DNA of 64,000 nucleotides from Candidatus Nitrosotalea okcheonensis (GCF_900177045.1 NZ_LT841358.1:1549559-1613558), one strand, 5' to 3'; shown: positions 51,626 through 59,913, numbered from the stretch's first letter. Numbers and translations: made by a program. The notes: generated by a model not told the origin, from the sequence alone.

Positions 51626-52785
51626 ATGCATTCATCCAAGACAAATAACTTTGCACAAATTGTCTTGTACGGGATTTTCAAAATGTCTCTTTTACCATGT
51701 GTCGTGTTTGCAATTCTTTTCATTTTTTCATGTGATGCATATACAGAAACGCAACCTGGTAATCATGCATAATTTTCTATTACAAATAATTTCATAGAAA
51801 TAAATTCTACAAAAGAAGACAAGGTTCAGTCTATACAAATTTCCGGTCCCTCTTGTTTGATGTTGTAAGACACTTGGATCAAAACGGAAATTTCTTGTCA
51901 TTTTCAATCCCGAGAAAACATGAATTACAAAACATATACAAGGACCTGGAGGTTGCAAAGGCTTCACACATGGTACAGTGTTCATCTATCCAAGTTTTAT
52001 TCAGGCAGCATATGAAGAGGGAGATTTCTATGACTATTACCGCAAAAATTGTGATTCAAGTTGTCTCACAGTACCAATACCAACAAGTGTAAACGGTTCC
52101 AGTCTTCAAGCATTATTGGCGCATGGGTTCTCAAACTAAATTATTCATATGTAAAAGACCACGACGTTGACAAGAATCCTAATATCCTAAAACAGTACAA
52201 GATGGGTTAATAGTTTGCACAATGAATATGTAACAAAAAAAGAATTCGATGCAATAACCAGTCATCCCGATGTGATATTTTTGTATCCTGATGCACTTTA
52301 TGCCCAAGTCCGGACAAACTATGACATGGTATCATTACTCTAATACGTGGTCATGGTTATTCAGATTCAGCAATTGGAAACGGGTTTGACTGAAAGTGTG
52401 ACAATTCAAGATACGAATATGACATTGACTGTAACAACTGGAATATTTACAGGTCAGGAAACTATTCAATGCTAAACCGCTATCCAGGGTTTGTCATTTT
52501 ACATGACACACAACTAGTACATCTGATACGGGACAAATCCTGCTTGTTTATCAGACTATCTGATACTTGGTCAAAACCCTTTAACAATGATTCAAATGCC
52601 ATGGCAAAATTGCCAAGCAATTGTGTATCCATAGAACACACGTACCATGCTGAGTTCACATTGGTGCAGTTTTGGTTATAAATGGTGAAATTTCACAAAC
52701 TGATTTTTCTACCATGTATCCTTACCACAAAAACCTGCTTGATCGAAATTCCAAAGTTTTTCTTCAAAATAAAAAGCAAGCATAG
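51626..52785 (+). pseudogene. Multiply frameshifted secreted-protein gene
   Basis: The relic starts at ATG 51626 with a signal-peptide-like stretch (SLLPCVVFAILFIFSCDAYT) and then breaks. Separate frames carry YPSFIQAAYEEGDFYDYYRK, N-G-F-D-type and N-M-T-L-T and S-M-L-N-R-Y-P-G-F-V-I-L-H pieces, and FSTMYPYHKNLLDRNSKVF to TAG 52783-52785. At least five frame breaks separate them. The relative is a secreted thaumarchaeal protein of unknown function. The S-layer terminator precedes and the cox promoter follows. Confidence 0.6.
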
Positions 52786-52843
52786 ATCACTGACAATCTA
52801 CAAAACGCTTAAATAGAAAATTAAATCCACGTCAAAATAGCAA

Positions 52844-53152
52844 ATGAAGAAAGTCATTGCTGTTTCAATTATTGCATTAATCGCACTAGTGCTTGTTCCA
52901 CAGATTCACTTTGTAAATGCTCAACTAGGTACAGACAAGTCTGCAAAGCAATACATCAACCTAAGGGCTGAGGTGTGGAATGAGTTCTTTAGAATGACAA
53001 CTGCCGCCTTTACAGTAGGTGCAGTGGTATCAGGTACTCTGATCTGGCTTGTCTGGAGATTTCGTGAGTCACATCCAAAGAACAAGAATCCTACCAGATG
53101 GGAGAAATTAGATGATCCAACAGCTGGTAACTATGAAAAGGAGAGCCATTAG
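52844..53152 (+). CDS. Membrane subunit of haem-copper oxidase (split subunit II N-part)
   Basis: 102 residues. A signal-anchor (A-V-S-I-I-A-L-I-A-L-V-L-V) is followed by RAEVWNEFFRMTTAAF and a second helix ending W-L-V-W-R-F-R-E-S. It lies 2 bp before the CuA protein and matches the transmembrane part of subunit II, split from its CuA domain. A TATA-like TTAAATAG lies about 35 bp upstream of ATG. Confidence 0.7.
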   Translation: MKKVIAVSIIALIALVLVPQIHFVNAQLGTDKSAKQYINLRAEVWNEFFRMTTAAFTVGAVVSGTLIWLVWRFRESHPKNKNPTRWEKLDDPTAGNYEKESH

Positions 53153-53154
53153 AG

Positions 53155-53580
53155 ATGGGTCATGATACAGCAGAATGGGTATTTGTTGGTGTAGTAATTG
53201 CAATTCTAGTTTACGTTGGTGTTGATTCTTGGATTGTACAAAAAGAGATAGAAGAGGTTCCTGCAGATGCTGAAACAATCAAGGTTATAGCTCAGCAGTG
53301 GTTCTGGAGCTTTGAGCATGCTGATGGAACAAAGGAAATAAGCACATTACACCTAAAGAAAGGGCACGCGTATAAATTTGAGATTTATTCAAAAGATGTA
53401 ATGCACTCTTTTAATATCCCGGACTGGGTGGTCTTTGAAGATGCAGTGCCTGGTCATGTAAACCACGCATGGTTTGCACCAGATCAAACAGGAGAATTCC
53501 CAATTCAGTGCAGAGAATATTGTGGCTTGTTGCATTACAATATGAGGGGTTCATTAATAGTGGAGGATAACAAGCCTTGA
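53155..53580 (+). CDS. coxB: Terminal oxidase subunit II, CuA domain
   Basis: 141 residues. One N-terminal helix precedes a cupredoxin with the CuA ligands: H in V-M-H-S-F-N-I-P and the C-R-E-Y-C-G-L-L-H-Y-N-M loop (Cys, Cys, His, Met). This site receives electrons and passes them to subunit I. The preceding gene carries the missing transmembrane portion. Confidence 0.93.
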   Translation: MGHDTAEWVFVGVVIAILVYVGVDSWIVQKEIEEVPADAETIKVIAQQWFWSFEHADGTKEISTLHLKKGHAYKFEIYSKDVMHSFNIPDWVVFEDAVPGHVNHAWFAPDQTGEFPIQCREYCGLLHYNMRGSLIVEDNKP

Positions 53581-53635
53581 AAATCATCAAAAACGTTTTA
53601 TTTACTCATATATCAAATGAAACAGGGGAATTGAC

Positions 53636-55177
53636 ATGGTACTAGAACTAAAGAAGCCACGTCCAGTCTGGCAAATAATGTTCTCAACCCACCACACTGA
53701 TGTGGGTTTGTTGTATACCATTACAGGCCTTGCATTCTTGTTCATGGCAGGAGTCTTGGCAATGATGATAAGGACACACTTGTTCTTCCCAGGTCAAAAT
53801 GTCCTGATTTCTGATTCTGTAACATTTAACAGAATATTCACAGTTCACGGTCTCACAATGTTATTCTTGTTTGCACTTCCAGTTGCTAACGGAGTTGGTA
53901 ACTATCTAGTTCCACTCATGGTACGATACAAAGACATGGCATATCCAAAATTAAATGCAATAGCATTTTGGATGAATCCAATCGGTGGTGCATTACTATG
54001 GCTTGGATTCTCAGATACCTCGTGGGTATCATACGCACCATATTCAGTTATTCGAGCACCTGGACCTGCAGCAGACATGATGATATTTGGTCTCAAGATT
54101 CTTGGCATCTCGTCAATTTTGTCTTCAATTAATTTCATAGTTACAATTCTCAAATGTAAGCATCCGGACTTGCCATTGCGCAGGGTACCGCTCTTTGCAT
54201 GGTCAATGATGACTGTATCTTTAATGACACTTGTTGCCATGCCGTCTTATGCTGCAGCGCTTATCATGTTGCTTACAGACAGACTGGGTGTATCTGGATT
54301 CTTCAATCCAACAGCTGGAGGAGATCCAATTGCATATTTGCACTTGTTCTGGTTTACATTCCATCCTGAAGTGTATATTTTCTTGTTGCCGTCTATAGGA
54401 ATGATGTATGAAATAATTCCGAGGTTTTCACGCAAGCCCCTGTACAGTCAGGGCAGTGGTGTGTTTGCATTTGTAATGCTTGGCCTGATTGGCTTTGCAT
54501 CTTGGGGTCATCACATGTATTCAACAGGTATGGACTTTACAACCAAGGTCGTATTCATGATCGGAACTTTAGCTGCAGTACCAGCATCTGGCATGCACGT
54601 ATTTAATTTCCTTGCCACCATGTGGGGAGGTAGAATAAGATTTGCCGCACCCATGAAATTTGCAGTAGGTGGAATTGCACTATTCTTCTCTGCAGGTGCT
54701 GGTGGTGTGCTCAACTCTGCAATGCCACTTGACTTTATCAGCCATGGAACTTATTGGGTAGTAGGACACATGCACTTGTTCCTTACAGGTACAATTGCCT
54801 TTGGCTTTGTTGGCATGATATACTACATGTTCCCACTGATTACAGGAAGAATGTACAGCGAAAAACTGGCAAACATCCACTTTGTAGGAATGTTGTGGGG
54901 TTCTGTCCAAGTCTTCTTTACACAACACTTGCTTGGACTTGAAGGAATGCCAAGAAGAATTTATGATTATCCAGCAGAATATACATCATGGACACAGCTT
55001 AACCAGATTGCAACAATAGGTGCTTGGATTCTAGGAGCAAGCTTTGTAGCATTCTTGATCAACTTGATTTACTACTCTGCAAAGGGCAAAGAAGCAAACA
55101 TGGACGATCCATTTGGTATAGGTGGCAAGTATTACTATCCTTATCAGGCCAAGAACCCGCATCACGTAGGATATTGA
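53636..55177 (+). CDS. coxA: Haem-copper oxidase subunit I
   Basis: 513 residues with about 12-13 helices. Ligand motifs are F-T-V-H-G (low-spin haem), F-H-P-E-V-Y (CuB His, Glu and cross-linking Tyr), W-G-H-H-M-Y (CuB) and G-H-M-H (haem ligands). The D-channel aspartate is present in K-D-M-A-Y-P-K-L-N. At the K-channel position, just before V-F-N-F-L, a His (S-G-M-H-V-F) takes the place of the usual Lys. It terminates the ammonia-derived electron chain by reducing oxygen. A GGGGA stretch precedes ATG. Confidence 0.95.
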   Translation: MVLELKKPRPVWQIMFSTHHTDVGLLYTITGLAFLFMAGVLAMMIRTHLFFPGQNVLISDSVTFNRIFTVHGLTMLFLFALPVANGVGNYLVPLMVRYKDMAYPKLNAIAFWMNPIGGALLWLGFSDTSWVSYAPYSVIRAPGPAADMMIFGLKILGISSILSSINFIVTILKCKHPDLPLRRVPLFAWSMMTVSLMTLVAMPSYAAALIMLLTDRLGVSGFFNPTAGGDPIAYLHLFWFTFHPEVYIFLLPSIGMMYEIIPRFSRKPLYSQGSGVFAFVMLGLIGFASWGHHMYSTGMDFTTKVVFMIGTLAAVPASGMHVFNFLATMWGGRIRFAAPMKFAVGGIALFFSAGAGGVLNSAMPLDFISHGTYWVVGHMHLFLTGTIAFGFVGMIYYMFPLITGRMYSEKLANIHFVGMLWGSVQVFFTQHLLGLEGMPRRIYDYPAEYTSWTQLNQIATIGAWILGASFVAFLINLIYYSAKGKEANMDDPFGIGGKYYYPYQAKNPHHVGY

Positions 55178-55178
55178 C

Positions 55179-56153
55179 ATGAGCCACACCGAACACGAGG
55201 ATCCAATACTTAGAACAAGCCCTGCTAGAGTAGGCAAAATGCTTGCAATCTTGTTGGGGATCATGATAATCGGTGGAGCTATATTTTTCCTAAATTATGG
55301 TTATTGGAATTCATATCTTCCAACTGCCGGAAAGATCCAGGAATCATTAGGTAAGAGTGCAGCACCTGGTCAAGGTCAAGTGACAGGTAAAACCATCAAC
55401 GTGAACTTGTCATTTGTAGAGTCTCCAGACTTCAAGGTGTATGCCTTTAACACTGTGTCATTATCTGATCCTAATCATAATCCAACAATTAATGCCAATG
55501 TAGGTGATAAAATTGAATTTGATGTGAAGAACGCCGGCAAATCATTTCATGCATTTGCAATAACTACTTCTACTAGCGGACCAGGTCCTGCTATTGACGG
55601 GACAACAATTGGAACAGCTGACGACCCCATGAAACCGGGTTCATCTGGTAAAGTATCATTTGTTCCATCCCAAGCTGGTACATATTATTACATTTGTGCA
55701 GTACCTGGGCACAGAGAATTAGGAATGGAAGGTAAGATAATAGTAGCAGCAGGTACTGCTGCCCCCTCTGGTGCTGCAGTAAAACCAACTGGAAACAAGG
55801 TAGAATTTACAGTGAGTTTTGTTATGAGTGCAGACTTTAAGCAATATGCATTTGATGCATTGCCAGGACAAGCGGGTACCAATCCAGATATAAAAGTAAA
55901 ATCGGGTGATACTGTAACAATCCATGTGAAAAATGATAGCAAGTCATTTCATGCATTTGGAGTTGTAACCGATCCAAACGATCCATCAAGCGTATTGTGG
56001 GATTCTGCATTTGGAACGCCTGACAATCCATTAAAGCCTGGTCAAAGCGGTGATGTTACATTTGTAGCAGGTGCACCGGGAACTTATCACTATATCTGTA
56101 CCGTTCCTGGACATGCAGCACTTGGAATGGATGCTAAATTCATAGTAGAGTAA
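55179..56153 (+). CDS. Membrane-anchored double cupredoxin (plastocyanin-like)
   Basis: 324 residues starting 1 bp after the coxA stop. An N-terminal helix (residues ~19-41) anchors two blue-copper domains. Domain 1 has S-F-H-A-F and Y-Y-I-C-A-V-P-G-H-R-E-L-G-M; domain 2 has S-F-H-A-F-G and H-Y-I-C-T-V-P-G-H-A-A-L-G-M. Each supplies the His-Cys-His-Met ligands. In thaumarchaea such proteins replace cytochrome c as electron carriers, here to the oxidase. Confidence 0.92.
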   Translation: MSHTEHEDPILRTSPARVGKMLAILLGIMIIGGAIFFLNYGYWNSYLPTAGKIQESLGKSAAPGQGQVTGKTINVNLSFVESPDFKVYAFNTVSLSDPNHNPTINANVGDKIEFDVKNAGKSFHAFAITTSTSGPGPAIDGTTIGTADDPMKPGSSGKVSFVPSQAGTYYYICAVPGHRELGMEGKIIVAAGTAAPSGAAVKPTGNKVEFTVSFVMSADFKQYAFDALPGQAGTNPDIKVKSGDTVTIHVKNDSKSFHAFGVVTDPNDPSSVLWDSAFGTPDNPLKPGQSGDVTFVAGAPGTYHYICTVPGHAALGMDAKFIVE

Positions 56154-56155
56154 TA

Positions 56156-56602
56156 ATGTACTTCAAGTATCTAGCACTTGCTTCCCTTGTAATCTTGTAT
56201 TCACTAATGTTCATTGGTGGATATCTTCAAGCAAGTGGACAAGGGCTGACATGTCCAGAATGGCCTCTCTGTCCAAGTGGCATTCTTCCCTCTGCAGAAT
56301 TTCTAACAGAATGGATACACAGATTCATTGCAGCTACAACAGGAGTCTTGATAGTTGCAACTGCAGTAGGTGCATGGAAGACAAGAGGTTCGCACAAGAA
56401 ACTCAAGACCACTGCTACTCTTGCAGGAATATTTGCAGTAACACAGATAGCTCTTGGAGCCATAGTGATTGATACAAAACTTCATGCTGTGATAGTTGCA
56501 ATCCATAATGGTGTTGGAATCTTGCTTTTTGCAATGACATTGCTTACTGTATTGTTTGCATTCAGGATTGCACGCGGCCAAAAGATTGAGACTAGTGCTT
56601 AG
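56156..56602 (+). CDS. ctaA: Short haem A synthase (CtaA/Cox15 half-size)
   Basis: 148 residues with four helices, about half the bacterial length, as known for archaeal short forms. The N-terminal C-P-E-W-P-L-C cysteine pair, E-W-I-H-R-F and V-A-I-H-N-G-V-G are CtaA hallmarks (haem His ligands). It presumably acts as a dimer and converts haem O to haem A for the neighbouring oxidase. Starts 2 bp after the cupredoxin gene. Confidence 0.9.
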   Translation: MYFKYLALASLVILYSLMFIGGYLQASGQGLTCPEWPLCPSGILPSAEFLTEWIHRFIAATTGVLIVATAVGAWKTRGSHKKLKTTATLAGIFAVTQIALGAIVIDTKLHAVIVAIHNGVGILLFAMTLLTVLFAFRIARGQKIETSA

Positions 56603-57164
56603 GTTTTACTTTTTTTCTTGTGATCCATGCCCACACAACTATTACAATAAATGCAATTCCGCCTGATGATATGATGTATGGAAATATGTTGCCAAATACG
56701 TTGAGAACGGTAATGTTGTATGTAAACGTCAGAGTCTTACCATTTGGACCAACATCATATAGGTCGACATCAACTACATGATTTCCTGTTTCATGAAATG
56801 TATATTCTGTTGACCATTCTCCCTTGCTGAAACTTTGCACTGGAATTGTTCCTACAAGTTGATCGTTGTAATAGATCCTCACGCCCATCCTAAAACCGCT
56901 TACCTCACTAATCTGAGTGTTAAACGAATTCCAGATGTCTGAAGCTGACTGGTGATTTAATACCCTGAAACTCAACTTGAATGGATGGTTAGCTTCTGGT
57001 ATCTCTGGGTCGGTGGCTACCTGGACTTCATAGTTGCCTATTGTCTGATCGTCAGAGTTTAGATTGTTGTGGGCACTGGCATAATTTACTGTTGGAAACA
57101 TCAAAAAAATAATAGGCAACAAAGCCAGCAGATGAATCTTGGTCAACGTTATACCTATAACCAT
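56592..57164 (-). CDS. Secreted membrane-tethered Ig-like protein
   Basis: 190 residues: signal peptide (LLALLPIIFLMFP, to A-S-A-H), a beta-rich domain (HPFKLSFRVLNHQSASD, F-H-E-T-G-N-H-V-V-D-V-D-L-Y), then a C-terminal helix (~165-182) with a basic tail. It resembles exported copper-handling or Ig-like domains; no metal ligands are clear. Convergent with ctaA, overlapping by 11 bp. Confidence 0.7.
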   Translation of the reverse strand: MVIGITLTKIHLLALLPIIFLMFPTVNYASAHNNLNSDDQTIGNYEVQVATDPEIPEANHPFKLSFRVLNHQSASDIWNSFNTQISEVSGFRMGVRIYYNDQLVGTIPVQSFSKGEWSTEYTFHETGNHVVDVDLYDVGPNGKTLTFTYNITVLNVFGNIFPYIISSGGIAFIVIVVWAWITRKKVKPKH

Positions 57165-57244
57165 TATTTCTTTAATATACTGTTACGACGCTCGATCTGT
57201 GAAAATTAACAAAAGCTTTAAATCAAGTTCGAAGAAAATTGCAA

Positions 57245-57853
57245 ATGATGACTACAGTTAGCAAGACAATTGACATCAAAGAAAAAACTTTGAATGTTTT
57301 CACGTACTTTGCAAGACCTGAACACATTTCTGATCAATTCATAGAGAGCGAAGAGAGAGTGGGAATGACAGTAGTTCCTATGGACGTAAAGGCAGGGATG
57401 GGAGTAGGTACAACATTTAGAGTAATTGGTGACTTTGATGGTAAGAGACTAGAGTGGGATTGTGAAACAACTGAATTCATTCCAGAAAGAAAGGTTGCTG
57501 CTAAAATGATCAAAGGACCATTTAAGAAATGGGAAATTGCAGTTGATTTTCAGGAACTCGGTGAAAAAGAAACACGAGTTACCATGACTGTAAAATATGA
57601 CATGCCATTTGGCCCATTGGGTGCAATTATGGACAAGGCAAAGTTTGCAAAGATAGCAGAAAAGGGAATGGAAACTGCTCTATACAGAGTACGAGGTCTG
57701 TTGGAAGGCAACGGCTCAATTCCTGTGTATATCACACTTGATGCATACAGAAAACTCTTGGCAGAAAAAGAAAAAATGAACAATGCTCCAGTCTCTACTG
57801 TACTTACAAAAATACTAGAGAAATACTCTCAAGTAGAACAAGTAAAAAACTAA
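57245..57853 (+). CDS. SRPBCC (START-like) protein with C-terminal extension
   Basis: 202 residues from ATG 57245 (TTG 57239 and ATG 57248 are alternatives). Residues ~1-145 read like a polyketide-cyclase/START fold (DIKEKTLNVFTYFARPEHIS, T-R-V-T-M-T-V-K-Y-D-M-P-F-G). The tail (~155-200) is helical and charged. It probably binds a hydrophobic ligand; the ligand is unknown. A TTTAAATC box is about 25 bp upstream. Confidence 0.75.
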   Translation: MMTTVSKTIDIKEKTLNVFTYFARPEHISDQFIESEERVGMTVVPMDVKAGMGVGTTFRVIGDFDGKRLEWDCETTEFIPERKVAAKMIKGPFKKWEIAVDFQELGEKETRVTMTVKYDMPFGPLGAIMDKAKFAKIAEKGMETALYRVRGLLEGNGSIPVYITLDAYRKLLAEKEKMNNAPVSTVLTKILEKYSQVEQVKN

Positions 57854-57909
57854 AATCATTTTCTTTTTGACTCAGTTTAAATAACGAGCTTTGCGTGAGC
57901 TTCTTTACC

Positions 57910-57998
57910 GGGTCTATGGCTCAGCCAGGTAGAGCGAGGGACTCTTATGATCTTTCAGAGATATCCCTATGTCGTGGGTTCAAATCCCACTAGACCCG
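57910..57998 (+). tRNA. tRNA-Lys (CTT) with a 15-nt intron
   Basis: Acceptor GGGTCTA pairs with TAGACCC, discriminator G. D stem GCTC/GAGC, anticodon stem AGGGA/TCCCT, T arm GTGGG-TTCAAAT-CCCAC. A 15-nt intron (57948-57962) separates position 37 from 38; spliced, the loop is CTCTTAA with anticodon CTT. Total 89 nt. The 3' end ATCCCACTAGACCCG recurs downstream between the toxin-antitoxin modules. Confidence 0.92.
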
Positions 57999-58033
57999 CC
58001 TGATTTCAATTTTCTCAAATCTCACGGATTGGA

Positions 58034-58321
58034 TTAACTTCTGTTGTCTCTGCCATAAAGATTCTTGTGGTCGTCCAAGTCAATCAGCTTCACCAAATTT
58101 TGGTCAGGATAGTAAGTGTAAAGCAAGCTGTGATTTTTAGTAAGGTGGATAGCATAACAATTTCTTAACACGCCATGTTTTCGTTCGCCAATGGATCTTG
58201 GATCCTGTGCCATTTTCAATTCTTCCAAAATTCGAAAATATCCATCAATTACAGCTTTATCAGATCTGAATTTCCTCAATTTTTTATCTATCGTGCCGTC
58301 CCGTGCTTCTACCTTGTGCAA
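58034..58321 (-). CDS. RelE-type toxin, module 1
   Basis: 95 residues. D-K-K-L-R-K-F-R-S-D-K-A-V-I-D-G-Y, GERKHGVLRNCYAIHL and LIDLDDHKNLYGRD are the RelE/ParE-type mRNA-interferase pattern. It follows its antitoxin by 2 bp. It is paralogous to the toxins at 58752 and 59309. Appears intact. Confidence 0.85.
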   Translation of the reverse strand: MHKVEARDGTIDKKLRKFRSDKAVIDGYFRILEELKMAQDPRSIGERKHGVLRNCYAIHLTKNHSLLYTYYPDQNLVKLIDLDDHKNLYGRDNRS

Positions 58322-58323
58322 GC

Positions 58324-58530
58324 TTATTCTTCTAAAACTTGTTTGACATGCTTGATATATTCATCGAAATTGTCATATCTGACCAATTTTTCTTTTCCAG
58401 TCGCTATGTCGTCTAATACCTTTTCTACTTTTGGCGACAACTCAGTTTTTGGCAATTTTTTTATAATTTTTTTTGAAAGTTCACGTCCGTTTTCGTCCAT
58501 TACAGGCCTTTTCCTTCCTGCCTTCTGCAT
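58324..58530 (-). CDS. Antitoxin, module 1
   Basis: 68 residues, charged: KRPVMDENGRELSKKIIKKL, then E-L-S-P-K-V-E-K-V-L and YDNFDEYIKHVKQVL. It resembles antitoxin 3 throughout and antitoxin 2 at the end. The N-terminal half probably binds DNA, the C-terminal half the toxin. An operator-like repeat precedes the ATG. Confidence 0.85.
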   Translation of the reverse strand: MQKAGRKRPVMDENGRELSKKIIKKLPKTELSPKVEKVLDDIATGKEKLVRYDNFDEYIKHVKQVLEE

Positions 58531-58532
58531 AT

Positions 58533-58548
58533 GTTAACTAGTACTAAC
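58533..58548 (-). promoter_or_regulatory. Operator-like repeat of module 1
   Basis: On the plus strand this reads GT-TAAC-TA-GTACTAAC, a shortened version of the GTACTAAC-TA-GTACTAAC found before modules 2 and 3. It sits 2 bp upstream of the antitoxin ATG (minus strand). A TATA-like TATTTAAATC lies farther upstream at ~58574. Confidence 0.6.
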
Positions 58549-58646
58549 TTCTTATTATTGGTATTCGTGATTTAAATATGCAATCTGTCACAGATTTCCT
58601 ACCGATCTGCTCGTGGCTGGAACCTGAAATGAACTATACGTACTGA

Positions 58647-58658
58647 ATCCCACTAGAC
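58647..58658 (+). repeat. tRNA-Lys 3'-end repeat R1
   Basis: ATCCCACTAGAC copies the tRNA-Lys 3' end (57984-57995), followed by a diverged AAGCC. A degraded copy of the conserved GGAACCT-GAATGAACT flank lies directly upstream (58619-58646). Confidence 0.6.
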
Positions 58659-58697
58659 AAGCCTTCACTGTGGTTTCAAATCCTGTTATGACTGAGA

Positions 58698-58985
58698 TTA
58701 ACTTCTGTTATCTCTCCCGTGGAGATTTTTGTGGTCATCCAAGTCAATTAGTTAGACTGTCTGTTTTTGAGTGTCAACATAATAGATTAAACTATGAGAC
58801 TTTGTGAGATGTTTCCCAAAACAATTTTGAAACCTACCATGCTTGAGTTCTCCCAAAAATCGTGGATCGTCAGCAGTTTTCAATTCCTCGATAAATAGTT
58901 TATAGTTCTTGATTAGCGGTTGGTTACTTTTGAACTTCTTAAGCTTCTTATCTAGAGTATCATCAACAGGTTGAACTGACCACAA
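58698..58985 (-). pseudogene. RelE-type toxin, module 2, with an in-frame stop
   Basis: From TTG 58985 the frame encodes D-K-K-L-K-K-F-K-S-N-Q-P, GELKHGRFQNCFGKHL and YYVDTQKQTV, then TAA at 58752-58754. Without the stop it continues in the same frame with LIDLDDHKNLHGRDNRS to TAA 58698-58700. A single AAA-to-TAA change at the conserved V-K-L position explains it. The toxin is probably truncated to 77 residues. Confidence 0.8.
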
Positions 58986-58988
58986 GAT

Positions 58989-59141
58989 TTAATCTTTTAA
59001 TACTTCGTCAATATGTTTTATGTATTCTTCTGGTGTATACTTTTTGCCGGTAATTCTTCCAGATTCGATTCTACTTACCTTCTCCTCGATCTCAGGAGAG
59101 AGTTCGGGCATCTCTTTTGGTTTCTTTGTAGAAGACTGCAT
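58989..59141 (-). CDS. Antitoxin, module 2 (short)
   Basis: 50 residues: MQSSTKKPKEMPELSPEIEE, then KVSRIESGRITGKKYTPEEY and IKHIDEVLKD. It lacks the K-R-P-V-I/M-D segment seen in modules 1 and 3 but shares the L-S-P-E and YIKHIDEVL parts. ATG at 59141 abuts the operator repeat. Confidence 0.8.
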   Translation of the reverse strand: MQSSTKKPKEMPELSPEIEEKVSRIESGRITGKKYTPEEYIKHIDEVLKD

Positions 59142-59159
59142 GTACTAACTAGTACTAAC
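59142..59159 (-). promoter_or_regulatory. Operator-like direct repeat of module 2
   Basis: GTACTAAC (59142-59149), TA, GTACTAAC (59152-59159): a tandem direct repeat starting at the base next to the antitoxin start codon. A repressor bound here would block transcription start, fitting antitoxin autoregulation. Confidence 0.6.
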
Positions 59160-59258
59160 TTCTTATTATTACTATTCGTGGTATGAATATGATTTAGGGA
59201 GGGAATAGAGCTACAAATGAGAGATGGATGGAACCTAGAATGAACTTTATGGTTGCGG

Positions 59259-59274
59259 ATCCCACTAGACCCGC
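59259..59274 (+). repeat. tRNA-Lys 3'-end repeat R2
   Basis: ATCCCACTAGACCCGC is identical to the tRNA-Lys 3' end at 57984-57999. The upstream GGAACCTAGAATGAACTTTA (from 59230) is shared with R3 (from 59885). Confidence 0.8.
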
Positions 59275-59308
59275 TGAATTTTGAATTCCTAACTCCGGTT
59301 GTAATTAA

Positions 59309-59593
59309 TTAGCTCCTGTTGTCTCTGCCATAGAGATTCTTGTGATCGTCCAAGTCTACCAGTATGACAATATCCTCTTTTGGAATATACATGTAAACTA
59401 AACTATGATTTTTTGTTAGATGTATACCATAACAGTTAGCATACAATCCATGTTTGCGTTCTCCTATCGTAGTAGGGTCTGGTACAGTTTTTATCTCTTT
59501 TAATGCTCGCAAAAAACCTTCTATTATGGCCTTATCGGATCTGAATTTTTTTAGCTTCTTTTTTGTTTTTTCTGATACATCAACAAAACGCAA
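59309..59593 (-). CDS. RelE-type toxin, module 3
   Basis: 94 residues: TKKKLKKFRSDKAIIEGFLR, GERKHGLYANCYGIHL and VDLDDHKNLYGRD. Like module 1 it looks intact. It lies 2 bp after its antitoxin. Confidence 0.85.
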   Translation of the reverse strand: MRFVDVSEKTKKKLKKFRSDKAIIEGFLRALKEIKTVPDPTTIGERKHGLYANCYGIHLTKNHSLVYMYIPKEDIVILVDLDDHKNLYGRDNRS

Positions 59594-59595
59594 GT

Positions 59596-59799
59596 TTATT
59601 CTTCAAGAATCTTATCTACATGTTCTATATATTCATCAAAAGTATATCTGGAAAGTTTTTCTTTACCTTCCAAGATTCTCTTAATAGTTTCGTCTAGATC
59701 TGGACTTAATTCACTTTTTGGCAGTTTTTTGATAGCCTTTTTCGAAAGCTCGTATCCATTTGCATCAATTACAGGTCTTTTCTTTTCTGCCTTCTGCAT
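59596..59799 (-). CDS. Antitoxin, module 3
   Basis: 67 residues, K-R-P-V-I-D-A-N-G-Y-E-L-S-K-K-A-I-K-K-L then SELSPDLDETIKRIL and YTFDEYIEHVDKILEE. It is similar to antitoxin 1 along its full length, and both carry a K-K-L-P-K segment. Confidence 0.85.
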   Translation of the reverse strand: MQKAEKKRPVIDANGYELSKKAIKKLPKSELSPDLDETIKRILEGKEKLSRYTFDEYIEHVDKILEE

Positions 59800-59817
59800 G
59801 TACTAACTAGTACTAAC
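59800..59817 (-). promoter_or_regulatory. Operator-like direct repeat of module 3
   Basis: Identical to module 2: GTACTAAC-TA-GTACTAAC from the base next to the antitoxin ATG. The bases beyond it, CTTCTTATTATT, are also shared by all three modules. A TATA-like CTATAAAT is about 25 bp further upstream. Confidence 0.6.
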
Positions 59818-59913
59818 TTCTTATTATTGGTATTCTAGCTATAAATACGAATTCTGGCACATTTATCCTTGAAAAATGTCTAGCGGAACCTAGAATGAAC
59901 TTTATGGTAGCGG

